Source: Clostridiales bacterium (GTDB lineage Bacteria > Bacillota > Clostridia > Christensenellales > Pumilibacteraceae). Taken from it: a stretch of 6,980 bases of DNA. Under the pieces are notes generated by a model, which saw nothing but the letters and a program-made list of their open reading frames with translations, was not told the DNA's origin and searched no databases. The translations under genes were made by a program, and so were the position numbers. Below are positions 1-6,980 of the stretch, piece after piece. The stretch covers positions 1-6,980 of the forward strand of contig JAIEBL010000139.1 of the NCBI GenBank assembly GCA_029069015.1, read 5' to 3'. Within the stretch, counting starts at the first letter, position 1. Every line of letters starts with the position of its first letter.

Positions 1-3000
1 GGTATGCGTATTCGAGGTACTTACGGAAAAAGAGCGGTCCGTCACCCGCCAGATCGTCCACGCGCAGATCGTTGGGCAAAATGCTCGTGACGAGATCGAT
101 ATGCTTGCGGGCGCGGGAAATCGCGACGTTCAGACGGTTTTCGCCGCCCGTCTGGTTGAGCCAACCGAAGTTGCGGATAAATCTGCCGTTTGCGTCCTTG
201 GCGTAGGCAGTGGAGAAAATAATGCAATCGCGCTCGTCGCCCTGCACGTTCTCGATGTTTTTGACGAACAATCCGATATCTTCCCCGTTCTCCTTGCGGT
301 TCGCTTCGGCGTCGTACGCGGCGGCAAACGCGGGATCGCGCCGACGCAGGTCGTCGATTTTATCCAAAATATAATCGCGCTGCTCGCTGTTGAACGTGAT
401 GACGCCCATGGTGTCGCGGTCGGGATTGTTCTTTAAGCGCTCACGGAGCAAGGACACCACGACGTCGGCTTCGGCGTAATTGTGACGCGATTCCCACAGT
501 CCGTCTACCTTATACACGCGAATGGGCGGTTGCGCCGACGGGCATACGTTGGGCGACACGTTCAGACGCCCGCGGTAAAATGCATAGTTGGAAAAGTCGA
601 TCAACTCTTCGTACTTGGAACGGTAATGGAAATCGAGCATAAGCTCGGGGTACTTGAAGCGGGCAAGGTCGAGAAGACTTTCCTCTTCGAGTGCGGCTTC
701 GGCTTCCTCTTCTTCCCACTCGTCGTAGGTGATACGCCCGCTCCCCAAAGAGGACGGACGAAGCTGCTTGTGGTCGCCCGCGATCACGACCTTCTTGGCA
801 CGGACGATGGCGGGCACGCCCTTTTCGATATAGATCTGCGACGCCTCGTCGAAAATCAGAAGGTCGAACAGATCGCTTTCGAGCGGCAGAAGCTGCGACA
901 CCGTTTCGGGCGTCATGAGCCAGACCTTTATGCCGTTGAACAGCTCGAACGCGAACTTGTCCACGAAGCGCGGCACGTTCCAACGCCGCTTGCTTTCGGC
1001 GATACGAAGCATGTCCCCGCGACGCTTGCTCATTTGCAGACTGCTGCGCACGGCGTCCAACAGCGTGGCTTTCATCATCGTGCGGCTGAGCTCTTTCTTT
1101 TTGTCAAGATTGCCGAGGATATGCGAAAGCGTCTTATCGAAGCCGAGCACGGCGGAAAGCGTATCGCCGCTGATCGCCTCGAACTCGTTGATATAGTAGT
1201 AGAGCGCAAAAGGCACGATACGGCAGAGCGCGTCTTCAAACGTTTCGTCGCGGCGGGCGGCTACGTTGCGGGCGACGCCGAACGTCAGCTTTGCCTCGCC
1301 CGACAGTCGGTCGTAAACTTCTTTATAGCGGAAGAACGCGGGACGGTTTTTGACGCCGTTATAGAGCGCCGTGGGGTCTTTGAAAAACTGCTTATAGAAG
1401 TTTTTCGGGGGCGCGACGAACGCCGACGCAACGAACGCGCGCAGCGCTTTTTTATACATGCGTTTGGCTTTGCCGCGACGGAAAATTTTGGCGTTTTTGT
1501 ATTCCACGAACAAATCCACGACTTCTTTCATCTGCGCGACAGCCGCCGCCGACTCCATGTCGGTCAGGTCGGGCTTTAACGAAAGCATCCAATCGTCCTG
1601 CTCGGCAAGGTCGGCAAATTTCAAAGCCGACTCCGCCGTGAACGGGTCGCCCACCTCTTGCACCGTTTCTTCGATACGCGCAATACCCATGGAAAAGAAG
1701 TCCGTGGGCGTGCTCGCAAGATAGTCTTCCACAAGCACCGTATCGTCTTTTCGGAAAGGATCCCGCGTGGCTTTACGGTAGATTTCCGCCATGCTCGCGC
1801 CGTATTTGCGGTCGTAGAACAAAGTATCGCCAAGCGCTTCAAGGTTCTTTAAATCGGCGTCTACGGCGTCGGAGACGGTATTGAACTGCGTAACGGGCGA
1901 AACCGCCGCTTCGTTGGTTCGCAACATAGACTCGATCTGCGCGTAAAAGCCGTCTTTATCTTTGACGTCGTGGACAAAGAGACACAACTCGGAAAGCTTC
2001 CCGAGCCGCGAATAGATGACGTCGAGCGCGGCTTTCTTCTGCGACACCATGAGCACGTTTTTTCCGTCGTTGACAAAGTCGGCGATCATGGACGCAATGG
2101 TCTGCGATTTACCCGTTCCCGGCGGGCCTTGTATCACCAACTTGTTCCTCTGCTCGATATTGAAAATCGCCGCTTCCTGACTGATGTTCAGATCGCCTAA
2201 GTAGCTGAGCGCGCGCTCGGGAAAACGGGACACGAGCGGCTGTTCGCCGAACTCCTCGCTGTCCGAATAGATGTCCACGTCTTCGTAGCGTTGCAGTAAA
2301 TCGTTCAGGAGCGGGTTGACGGTTTCGCTCTCGGTAATGCGCCGAAAGTCCTGCTGCAGTGCGCCGCTGTACAGCGGAAATCTGCCCAGCACCGCGCACG
2401 GTTCGATGGTGAACGTCCCCGCGGGGATCTTTGCAAACTCATTCGCCGAATATTCGGTAAAGGTCTGCAATTCATCCGCACACGTTATAAGCTCGATGCC
2501 GTGCTCTTTATAGAAAGCAGCCGTTTGGGAAAAGAAAAGCGCGTTGGGAATCTCTTCCAACTCGGCAAGCGGCAGCGGCTCGTTCTTTCCGTAGAACTTA
2601 TTGAAGGATAAAATCAGACTCGTGTTGTAGATGACGTCGCGCTCGGCTGCCATGCGCAAAGAGACGCCCTCGTTGGAAACGATGCACTCTACGGGAAAGA
2701 GCACGAGCGGCGCGCGTATAGGGAAATTTTCTCCGGGGACCTTCCCCACCGCAAACGGGTACGCGATGAACAGTTCGGACTCGCCGCTTTCACGCTTGAC
2801 GCGGTCTGTTTCACGCAAGAGCGCGTTGAGCCGTTTATAGCGTTTCGTTTCTTTGTCCGAGCCGTCGAGCTTACAAATCGACAACTTCTTGTCGCCCTCG
2901 AACCGCTTGATAAACGTCGAAAGCCGATTGTTGAACGCCCTGTCGTTTTGCACGAGGTCTACGGCGTGCGTGCCGATTTTGGGCATGTAGAGCAAGCGGT

Positions 3001-3313
3001 TACGCTTATTGACCGCAACCAGCCGCGTTTCCAGATTTTTAAGCGTGGAGCGAACGTGCGGCGTAAGCAGCCGTTCCTTTACGGAAGAGGCGCGGTAAGC
3101 CCCAAGCACTTCCATAAATGCGTCGCCGTATTTTTCCGCGAACACCCGACCTAAGCCGTGCACGCACATGAGTTCTTCTTTGCTCTTCGGTACGAGCCGC
3201 GCAAGTTCGAGAAGCGAGGCGTCGGAGCAAACGTTCGGGCGTTTGCCGTTTTCGGGCGTTTGCCGCAAAGTATTGCGTAAAGTTTCCAATTGTTTGTAAA
3301 GATTTTCGTCCAT
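1..3313 (-). CDS. HRDC-domain SF1 DNA/RNA helicase, COG1112/DUF4011-like (C-terminus outside window)
   Basis: Probable ATP-dependent superfamily 1 nucleic-acid helicase in the cytoplasm; the 1104 codons seen contain no stop, and the C-terminus is cut by the window edge. Residues about 3-72 look like an HRDC domain (SDASLLELARLVPKS, then VHGLGRVFAEKYGDAF), a nucleic-acid-binding fold. N102-KRNRLLY resembles the conserved start of DUF4011. The helicase core follows: Q-like NISQEAAI, Walker A GPPGTGKS at 396-403, VSQKKAALDVI just after it, Walker B FDEASQ (D822-E823), motif III AGDHKQL (G846-D847), HYRS at 896-899, motif V VQGDE at 1023-1027, motif VI NVAISRAR at 1062-1069. About 420 residues separate Walker A and B, as is usual in this group, with a basic patch at 606-625. 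The ATG at 3313 is preferred because HRDC begins almost at once after it. There is no well-spaced Shine-Dalgarno. Relatives often carry a C-terminal nuclease domain; that part is not visible. The helicase call is secure; the cellular role (repair, RNA processing or defence) is unknown. Confidence 0.9.
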   Translation of the reverse strand, partial: MDENLYKQLETLRNTLRQTPENGKRPNVCSDASLLELARLVPKSKEELMCVHGLGRVFAEKYGDAFMEVLGAYRASSVKERLLTPHVRSTLKNLETRLVAVNKRNRLLYMPKIGTHAVDLVQNDRAFNNRLSTFIKRFEGDKKLSICKLDGSDKETKRYKRLNALLRETDRVKRESGESELFIAYPFAVGKVPGENFPIRAPLVLFPVECIVSNEGVSLRMAAERDVIYNTSLILSFNKFYGKNEPLPLAELEEIPNALFFSQTAAFYKEHGIELITCADELQTFTEYSANEFAKIPAGTFTIEPCAVLGRFPLYSGALQQDFRRITESETVNPLLNDLLQRYEDVDIYSDSEEFGEQPLVSRFPERALSYLGDLNISQEAAIFNIEQRNKLVIQGPPGTGKSQTIASMIADFVNDGKNVLMVSQKKAALDVIYSRLGKLSELCLFVHDVKDKDGFYAQIESMLRTNEAAVSPVTQFNTVSDAVDADLKNLEALGDTLFYDRKYGASMAEIYRKATRDPFRKDDTVLVEDYLASTPTDFFSMGIARIEETVQEVGDPFTAESALKFADLAEQDDWMLSLKPDLTDMESAAAVAQMKEVVDLFVEYKNAKIFRRGKAKRMYKKALRAFVASAFVAPPKNFYKQFFKDPTALYNGVKNRPAFFRYKEVYDRLSGEAKLTFGVARNVAARRDETFEDALCRIVPFALYYYINEFEAISGDTLSAVLGFDKTLSHILGNLDKKKELSRTMMKATLLDAVRSSLQMSKRRGDMLRIAESKRRWNVPRFVDKFAFELFNGIKVWLMTPETVSQLLPLESDLFDLLIFDEASQIYIEKGVPAIVRAKKVVIAGDHKQLRPSSLGSGRITYDEWEEEEAEAALEEESLLDLARFKYPELMLDFHYRSKYEELIDFSNYAFYRGRLNVSPNVCPSAQPPIRVYKVDGLWESRHNYAEADVVVSLLRERLKNNPDRDTMGVITFNSEQRDYILDKIDDLRRRDPAFAAAYDAEANRKENGEDIGLFVKNIENVQGDERDCIIFSTAYAKDANGRFIRNFGWLNQTGGENRLNVAISRARKHIDLVTSILPNDLRVDDLAGDGPLFFRKYLEYAY

Positions 3314-3380
3314 AGATACAGTATAACACACCCTAAAAAAGAATGAAAGTTTTTAATGCAAAAATTTAGTATCGCTCTTT
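3314..3380 (-). other. AT-rich intergenic gap between mntP and the helicase gene
   Basis: This 67-bp stretch is much richer in A and T than the flanking genes. On the minus strand it contains TTTTTGCATTAAAAA, which could form a five-pair A-T hairpin, followed after a few bases by the pyrimidine-rich TTCTTTTTT. An outer GAAAG/CTTTC pairing is also possible. Neither is a convincing intrinsic terminator, because no G-C stem lies directly before the T run; partial termination after mntP cannot be excluded. The downstream end carries the candidate helicase promoter. Confidence 0.5.
3320..3328 (-). promoter_or_regulatory. Extended -10 promoter element just before the helicase ATG
   Basis: Read on the minus strand, the sequence is TGTTATACT: a TG dinucleotide, one base, then TATACT, a close match to the sigma-A extended -10. 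Seventeen bases further upstream lies TTTCAT, a weak -35, which is typical when an extended -10 is present. Only six bases (GTATCT) separate the hexamer from the ATG at 3313, so transcription would start at or beside the start codon and give a leaderless or nearly leaderless mRNA. No Shine-Dalgarno lies at normal distance; the nearest purine run, AGGG, is about 17 bases away. The promoter is inferred from sequence only. Confidence 0.45.
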
Positions 3381-3965
3381 CTACAAAAGCCCCGTGATGC
3401 AGATTTCGATGCCGATGGCAATCAATATGCACCCGCCTACGATGACCGATTTTCCGCCCAACGATTTACCGAACTTTTTTCCGATATACACGGCGGGAAA
3501 ACAAATCGCGAGCGTCACGACGGCAATGAGCACGGCGGCGACGACTGCCTGCACGACGCGGTACGCGGCAAAGGTTATCCCGACGCCGAGCGCGTCGATC
3601 GACGTCGCGATCGCCTGCATAAAGAGCGCACCCACCGTAAGAGGTTTATGCTCCTCTTCTTGCCCCGCGGCGGCGCGCTTATTTTCTTTGACGCCGTCGA
3701 CGATCATTTTAATGCCGAGTATAGTGAGCACGCCGAGCGCGATCCACGGGATAAACTTCCCGATAAACCGCACGAAAACGTGCCCCGCAAAGTAGCCAAT
3801 AAGCGGCATAAGCGCCTGAAACACGGCAAAAGTCAGAGCTATGCAAAACGCTTTTACGGCGCGCATTTTCGGCTCGCTCAATCCGTTCGACACCGATACG
3901 GCGCACGCGTCCATGGCAAGTCCCGCCCCCAAACCCAGACTTTGCAAAAAAAACACAATACCCAT
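3381..3965 (-). CDS. mntP: Manganese efflux pump MntP (DUF204 family)
   Basis: Inner-membrane protein of the MntP/YebN family that exports Mn2+ and protects against manganese excess. The 194-residue length is normal for the family. Six hydrophobic segments are visible, at about 3-24, 36-60, 66-90, 111-133, 136-159 and 172-192, with a hydrophilic loop (residues 92-108, KENK to EEEHK) between the third and fourth. The two halves carry the matching family motifs GLAMDACAVSVSNG (D19) and ATSIDALGVG (D124), corresponding to the membrane aspartates important for export in the E. coli protein; D90 is also kept. The ATG at 3965 follows the upstream stop by 2 bp and has a good ribosome binding site. 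The gene ends in TAG at 3381-3383. With no leader of its own, there is no room for the Mn-sensing yybP-ykoY riboswitch often found before mntP, so it is probably expressed from the upstream gene's promoter. Substrate is inferred from family membership. Confidence 0.95.
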   Translation of the reverse strand: MGIVFFLQSLGLGAGLAMDACAVSVSNGLSEPKMRAVKAFCIALTFAVFQALMPLIGYFAGHVFVRFIGKFIPWIALGVLTILGIKMIVDGVKENKRAAAGQEEEHKPLTVGALFMQAIATSIDALGVGITFAAYRVVQAVVAAVLIAVVTLAICFPAVYIGKKFGKSLGGKSVIVGGCILIAIGIEICITGLL

Positions 3966-3967
3966 AA

Positions 3968-6900
3968 TCAGACCTTTCCGAGCATTTCGTAGAGCGTATC
4001 GCTACTTAGGGCTTGCACGTTCGTTAAAACGTGCGCACGCAAATCGTACACCCTTTCCGCTTCCGCAGCAGCGGCGGCAAGAGAATTGTCTCTTATCAAC
4101 ACTTTGCCGATCTGGTAGCGCAGAATATCGGCTTCAAGGATCTCCCGTTCGTCCACCCCGCCGCTTGTGCAATCGGTGATAAATTGCGTGATCTCGTCCA
4201 AGGAATTAAGCGACGGCAACGCAAAGTCCGAAATTTCCGCGTTGTCCGCACGCACCGCGTTAAAGAGCACGAACAACCGCCGGAGTTCTTCGCTTACAAT
4301 CGAATAGACCTCTTTGTCGCCTGCATAAATATACCAATCGTTGTCTTCGCGTACGAATTGTTTGGCGACGTGCGGCAGCTCACCCTCTGCCGTCTTTTCT
4401 ATTTTGGCTTGCGACACGAACAAATCCGTTCTCGTTTCGGGGTTGTTGTCCACGATTGTCTGCGTAATGCTCGCGCGCATGATCGCACTCTTAAGCACTT
4501 CGTCCACGTCTTCGGTTTTGGGAAGCGTCAATACATCCAACGAAAAATGTTCGATATCCGCGCTGCCGCAAATGCGCGTAAAGGCACGAATCAAACGCGC
4601 CGCTTCGCGGGGCTGAATCATGTTATGCGCTTCCCAAACCACGGTATAGGGAATGATCAGCACGTTCTCGGTCTCCGCGCCACCCTCGGACGGCTCTTCT
4701 TCGAGCAGCTTGAACGAAATGGTCGCCGCCAAAAGATAGGACGCCGTGCGCTCCGTCTCTTCGTCGTAGATATAGTCCGCGACTTCGGTCAAATCGACAG
4801 CCGTTATGTCGAGCGTGTTCAAATCGGCGCTCCCCTCGATCGAACGCGTAAGCGCGATGATGGCTTCGAACTCCGAAAGTCTGTATACAGGCATTTCGGA
4901 CGACTTATACGCAAGGTCGGTATGAACGATACCCGTTCTGCCCTCTTCGTCCGTACCGCCGAAGCTCTCCTTGACGGCTTTCGTCAGAACGCCCGAAAGA
5001 AGGTCGGACGCACAAATCGCCCCGATGTCTTTATCGCGAACCAACGAGAAATCGGTGTAGTCCGCATCCGTTACGTCGTCCAACGAGTCGCACCGCAAAC
5101 CATTTTTCACGCCGTTTATGAGCGCGGCGATTTCTTCAATCGGATAGTAGCCGTTTTCGCCGTTCTGCTTGATTGCGACCAAGACCTTTTCTTCGATAAT
5201 GGGCGTTTCGCCGAAAAACACGTCGTCGAGCGCATCGGCAACGATGGATTGCACGATGACGGACGGATAAATCAAAGAAAGCTTCGTTTTGCCGCTCACG
5301 CCGTATTCGTCGTTAAGCGTGAGCACCTTGTCTTGCAAATCGGACGCAAACGCATCGGTGATTTCGGAAAGATCGCCGATTCCGCAAACGTCGAGCAGGT
5401 AAACGAGCGCTTCCAACTCGTCGAATTTAAAGGGTTTTTCGTCCCACGGCTGCACGTAATCTTTGGCCTGTGCGATCACGGTAACGGGCACGACGTTATT
5501 CTTTATCAGCGCGTCTTCCAACTGCTCGGAAAGATTGAACAGCACGATGCCCGACGCATAGAAGACTTGCAGATTCGTTTTATGCGGGTCGTACTTACAA
5601 GGCGCGTTCAGCGTAGGGATCAATGCGGCGATTTTATCCTGCCATGCATCGCCGTTTATCGCATAATCGTCGTCCGCGAACATCACTTCCAACGAATCGA
5701 TGAGCGCGGCGATTTCCTTTTGCATGATATCCGCGCCGTTGCCCTCTTGCAAGCTTTCCATGCTACTCGCGTTCTTAAAGTAGCCCGGCACGGCCACGCC
5801 CTCGATTTTTCCGCCGTCGTCGCCGAACAGATAGTACGCGATCGACGCGCAAAGAATTTTACTGCCGCTCAGCATATTTTTATGCATAACGAGCCTTTTC
5901 ACGATATACTGCGCCGAAGAGTCCCCCTGCAAGTCGAGGGCGGCGACTTGGGAAAAGAGCGCGGTAAGTTCCTTTTTGGCGATGATACGTTGCGATTCCC
6001 CTTCTACCGCCTGCGCCACCGACGAGGGCACGATGAGCGTAAACCCGTTATGCGACGCAATCTTCCCGTCAAGCATGAGTTTGGACACCGAATAGTGAAT
6101 CACCTGCGAATCGAACAAAATCGTCGCCATTTTTACGGGATCGACGGCTAAGGCGTCAAACAATTTCTGTGCGTCGACGTTGCCCTTCATAAGCTCCGCA
6201 AAGTCGAGATTCACTTCTTTGATGGCGCGCAAGATCTTACTCAGTTCGCCGCGGTCACGGTACGAAATCCATTTATCTAGATTCTTTTCGCCTTTGAGTC
6301 CGACAGGCACGACAATGTGCTTGTTTTCTTCGAACTCGGTTATCAGAAGATTGGCGATCGTTCCTTCCAAAATGCCGTTGCCCTGCTCGAAGAGTGCGAT
6401 CACCTCTTCCTTTTGCAACAGCGCCCCCACTTCCATATCCGACGCTTCGTCCGTCAGCGTGCGGATAATATCCATAACGGCGTCGCTCGAAAGCGCCGCA
6501 AGCAACTGCTTGAACTCGTCTTTTTTAATGAGGTTCACCGTGCTCCCCTTAGCATCGCGTTGCAACGATACGGCGGGAACGTACAAAATGTTCAGCTCGT
6601 GCTCTTCGTCGTCGGCGTAACGGTTGTCGATCATCACGGCGGACACAATCGAACGAAGCAGAGACGATTCACCCATATAGGTTATAAGCGTATTGCCCTG
6701 CGCGTCCTCTTTCTTCAGCGCGGCAGAAAGATCTCCGAGCAGCGTCGCCATATCGACCTCATCCCCGCTCGTCAGCCCCTCAAGCAAATCCTTGTTGTCC
6801 GGATCGCCCAAAAGACGCAGGCCGTGCAACAGGTTATACAGCTCGCCGCGCCGCACGAGCGTGCCGGCGGCATCGAACACATCGGCAAACGCGATATCGG

Positions 6901-6980
6901 GTTCGATATAAATGCTTGCGCTGACCTGTGAGAGCGCCGTTTGCAGCTTGTCGCGAATCCGCCCCGGCGAAAGAACAGCC
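3968..6980 (-). CDS. Large acidic repeat protein of unknown function (N-terminus outside window)
   Basis: I do not recognise this protein. The frame is open from the window edge to the TGA at 3968-3970, giving at least 1003 residues. A GTG at 6880 would give 970 residues, but it is unlikely to be the start, because the codons before it read as more of the same repeat pattern. Residue numbers here count from that GTG. The protein is rich in Asp and Glu and is mostly a chain of degenerate units of about 85-110 residues. Each has an E-L-x-x-L-L-type helix, a variable acidic stretch, an S-x-I-L-x-x-x-I helix and a short V-P strand. The part seen has no signal peptide, membrane helix, LPxTG motif or catalytic motif. 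The C-terminus is an Ala-rich helix (935-941), then a last half-unit ending in MLGKV. The gene is followed at 2 bp by mntP, so they probably share an mRNA. It could be a surface, scaffold or binding protein; the missing N-terminus would show whether it is exported. Confidence 0.8.
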   Translation of the reverse strand, partial: AVLSPGRIRDKLQTALSQVSASIYIEPDIAFADVFDAAGTLVRRGELYNLLHGLRLLGDPDNKDLLEGLTSGDEVDMATLLGDLSAALKKEDAQGNTLITYMGESSLLRSIVSAVMIDNRYADDEEHELNILYVPAVSLQRDAKGSTVNLIKKDEFKQLLAALSSDAVMDIIRTLTDEASDMEVGALLQKEEVIALFEQGNGILEGTIANLLITEFEENKHIVVPVGLKGEKNLDKWISYRDRGELSKILRAIKEVNLDFAELMKGNVDAQKLFDALAVDPVKMATILFDSQVIHYSVSKLMLDGKIASHNGFTLIVPSSVAQAVEGESQRIIAKKELTALFSQVAALDLQGDSSAQYIVKRLVMHKNMLSGSKILCASIAYYLFGDDGGKIEGVAVPGYFKNASSMESLQEGNGADIMQKEIAALIDSLEVMFADDDYAINGDAWQDKIAALIPTLNAPCKYDPHKTNLQVFYASGIVLFNLSEQLEDALIKNNVVPVTVIAQAKDYVQPWDEKPFKFDELEALVYLLDVCGIGDLSEITDAFASDLQDKVLTLNDEYGVSGKTKLSLIYPSVIVQSIVADALDDVFFGETPIIEEKVLVAIKQNGENGYYPIEEIAALINGVKNGLRCDSLDDVTDADYTDFSLVRDKDIGAICASDLLSGVLTKAVKESFGGTDEEGRTGIVHTDLAYKSSEMPVYRLSEFEAIIALTRSIEGSADLNTLDITAVDLTEVADYIYDEETERTASYLLAATISFKLLEEEPSEGGAETENVLIIPYTVVWEAHNMIQPREAARLIRAFTRICGSADIEHFSLDVLTLPKTEDVDEVLKSAIMRASITQTIVDNNPETRTDLFVSQAKIEKTAEGELPHVAKQFVREDNDWYIYAGDKEVYSIVSEELRRLFVLFNAVRADNAEISDFALPSLNSLDEITQFITDCTSGGVDEREILEADILRYQIGKVLIRDNSLAAAAAEAERVYDLRAHVLTNVQALSSDTLYEMLGKV
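3971..6980 (-). repeat. Tandem degenerate ~95-residue protein repeats, about ten copies plus partial ends
   Basis: Numbering from the GTG at 6880, the first-helix anchor (E-[LFI]-x-x-[LI]-[LIF]) recurs at residues 13, 122, 212, 304, 389, 488, 583, 670, 759 (as EAARLI) and 865, so unit spacing is 85-109. Each anchor is followed 36-60 residues later by an S-x-[IL]-[LIM]-x-x-x-[IVL] helix, at about 73, 167, 258, 340, 443, 540, 625, 714, 798 and 916; the second and tenth have Asn or Ala instead of Ser. A short strand then follows in most units: YVP at 100, VVP at 190, IVP at 283, AVP at 362, VVP at 463, IIP at 742. The 33 residues before the GTG match the tail of another unit (IEPDIAF, then DAAGTL before the next anchor, compared with YVPAVSL and DAKGST in the next unit). 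The repeat is seen only at protein level; the DNA copies have diverged. Confidence 0.7.
3973..3979 (-). promoter_or_regulatory. Ribosome binding site of mntP inside the upstream gene
   Basis: On the minus strand GGAAAGG lies seven bases before the mntP ATG. It sits within the last codons of the repeat-protein gene, whose TGA stop is followed by only two bases before the ATG (TGATTATG). This arrangement fixes the mntP start and suggests that ribosomes ending the upstream gene can reinitiate on mntP (translational coupling). Confidence 0.65.

Noticed and set aside
482..1579. A 365-codon open frame on the plus strand opposite the helicase
   Set aside because: It is codon-aligned with the helicase frame, where motifs III, IV and Walker B are plainly on the minus strand. 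Shadow of biased codon use.
3314..3345. Upstream in-frame GTG as an alternative helicase start
   Set aside because: It would add only six residues, has no Shine-Dalgarno at proper distance, and would put the start upstream of the -10 box. The ATG at 3313 fits both the promoter and the HRDC start.
3335..3380. Possible intrinsic terminator after mntP
   Set aside because: The only hairpins are a five-pair A-T stem or a five-pair stem with a loop of about 27 bases. There is no G-C-rich stem next to the T run, so I describe it only as part of the gap.
4031..6151. A 706-codon open frame on the plus strand opposite the repeat-protein gene
   Set aside because: It is codon-aligned with the minus-strand gene and exists because that gene uses no TTA, CTA or TCA codons there. 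Its product is an unnatural mix rich in Arg, His, Phe and Val with no recognisable motif, while the minus-strand frame shows regular repeats and is tightly joined to mntP.
6317..6931. A 204-codon open frame on the plus strand at the right end
   Set aside because: Again codon-aligned with the repeat-protein gene. It ends exactly where that gene uses a TCA serine codon (6929-6931), which is the antisense TGA.
1..6980. The three genes as one new defence or metal system
   Set aside because: Only the first two genes are clearly linked. The helicase has its own candidate promoter and no sequence feature ties it to manganese or to the repeat protein, so a joint system is not supported by this window alone.

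Overview
The window holds three protein-coding genes, all on the minus strand and nearly contiguous. Two of them run off the window edges. From right to left, in the direction of transcription, they are: (1) the 3' part of a very large gene encoding an unrecognised acidic protein built from degenerate repeats of about 95 residues (6980 to 3968, 5' end missing); (2) a complete gene for an MntP-type manganese efflux pump (3965 to 3381), starting 2 bp after the stop of the first gene; (3) after a 67-bp AT-rich gap, most of a superfamily 1 DNA/RNA helicase of the COG1112/DUF4011 type with an N-terminal HRDC domain (3313 to 1, C-terminus missing). I saw no tRNA, rRNA, CRISPR array, insertion sequence or attachment site.

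The organism is probably a member of the Bacillota, of the clostridial type. The basis is the style of the MntP and helicase sequences, the compact same-strand layout, a purine-rich ribosome binding site before mntP, and the AT-rich intergenic gap in otherwise moderately GC-rich DNA (a little above half GC by eye). This is inference; no marker gene fixes the taxon. The coding strand largely avoids TTA, CTA and TCA codons, so long codon-aligned antisense ORFs appear on the plus strand. These are treated as shadows.

The repeat-protein gene and mntP are so close that they very likely share a transcript, and mntP translation is probably coupled to the upstream stop codon. The helicase may be read through from mntP, since no strong terminator lies between them. 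It also has a good extended -10 box placed so that transcription would begin at or next to its ATG, which suggests a leaderless transcript. Nothing in the sequence shows that the three genes share a function.

The most interesting item is the repeat protein. It has at least ten copies, and probably a partial eleventh at the window edge, of a helical unit with a consistent order of motifs (an E-L-x-x-L-L helix, an S-x-I-L-x-x-x-I helix, then a short hydrophobic V-P strand). I cannot assign it to any named family.
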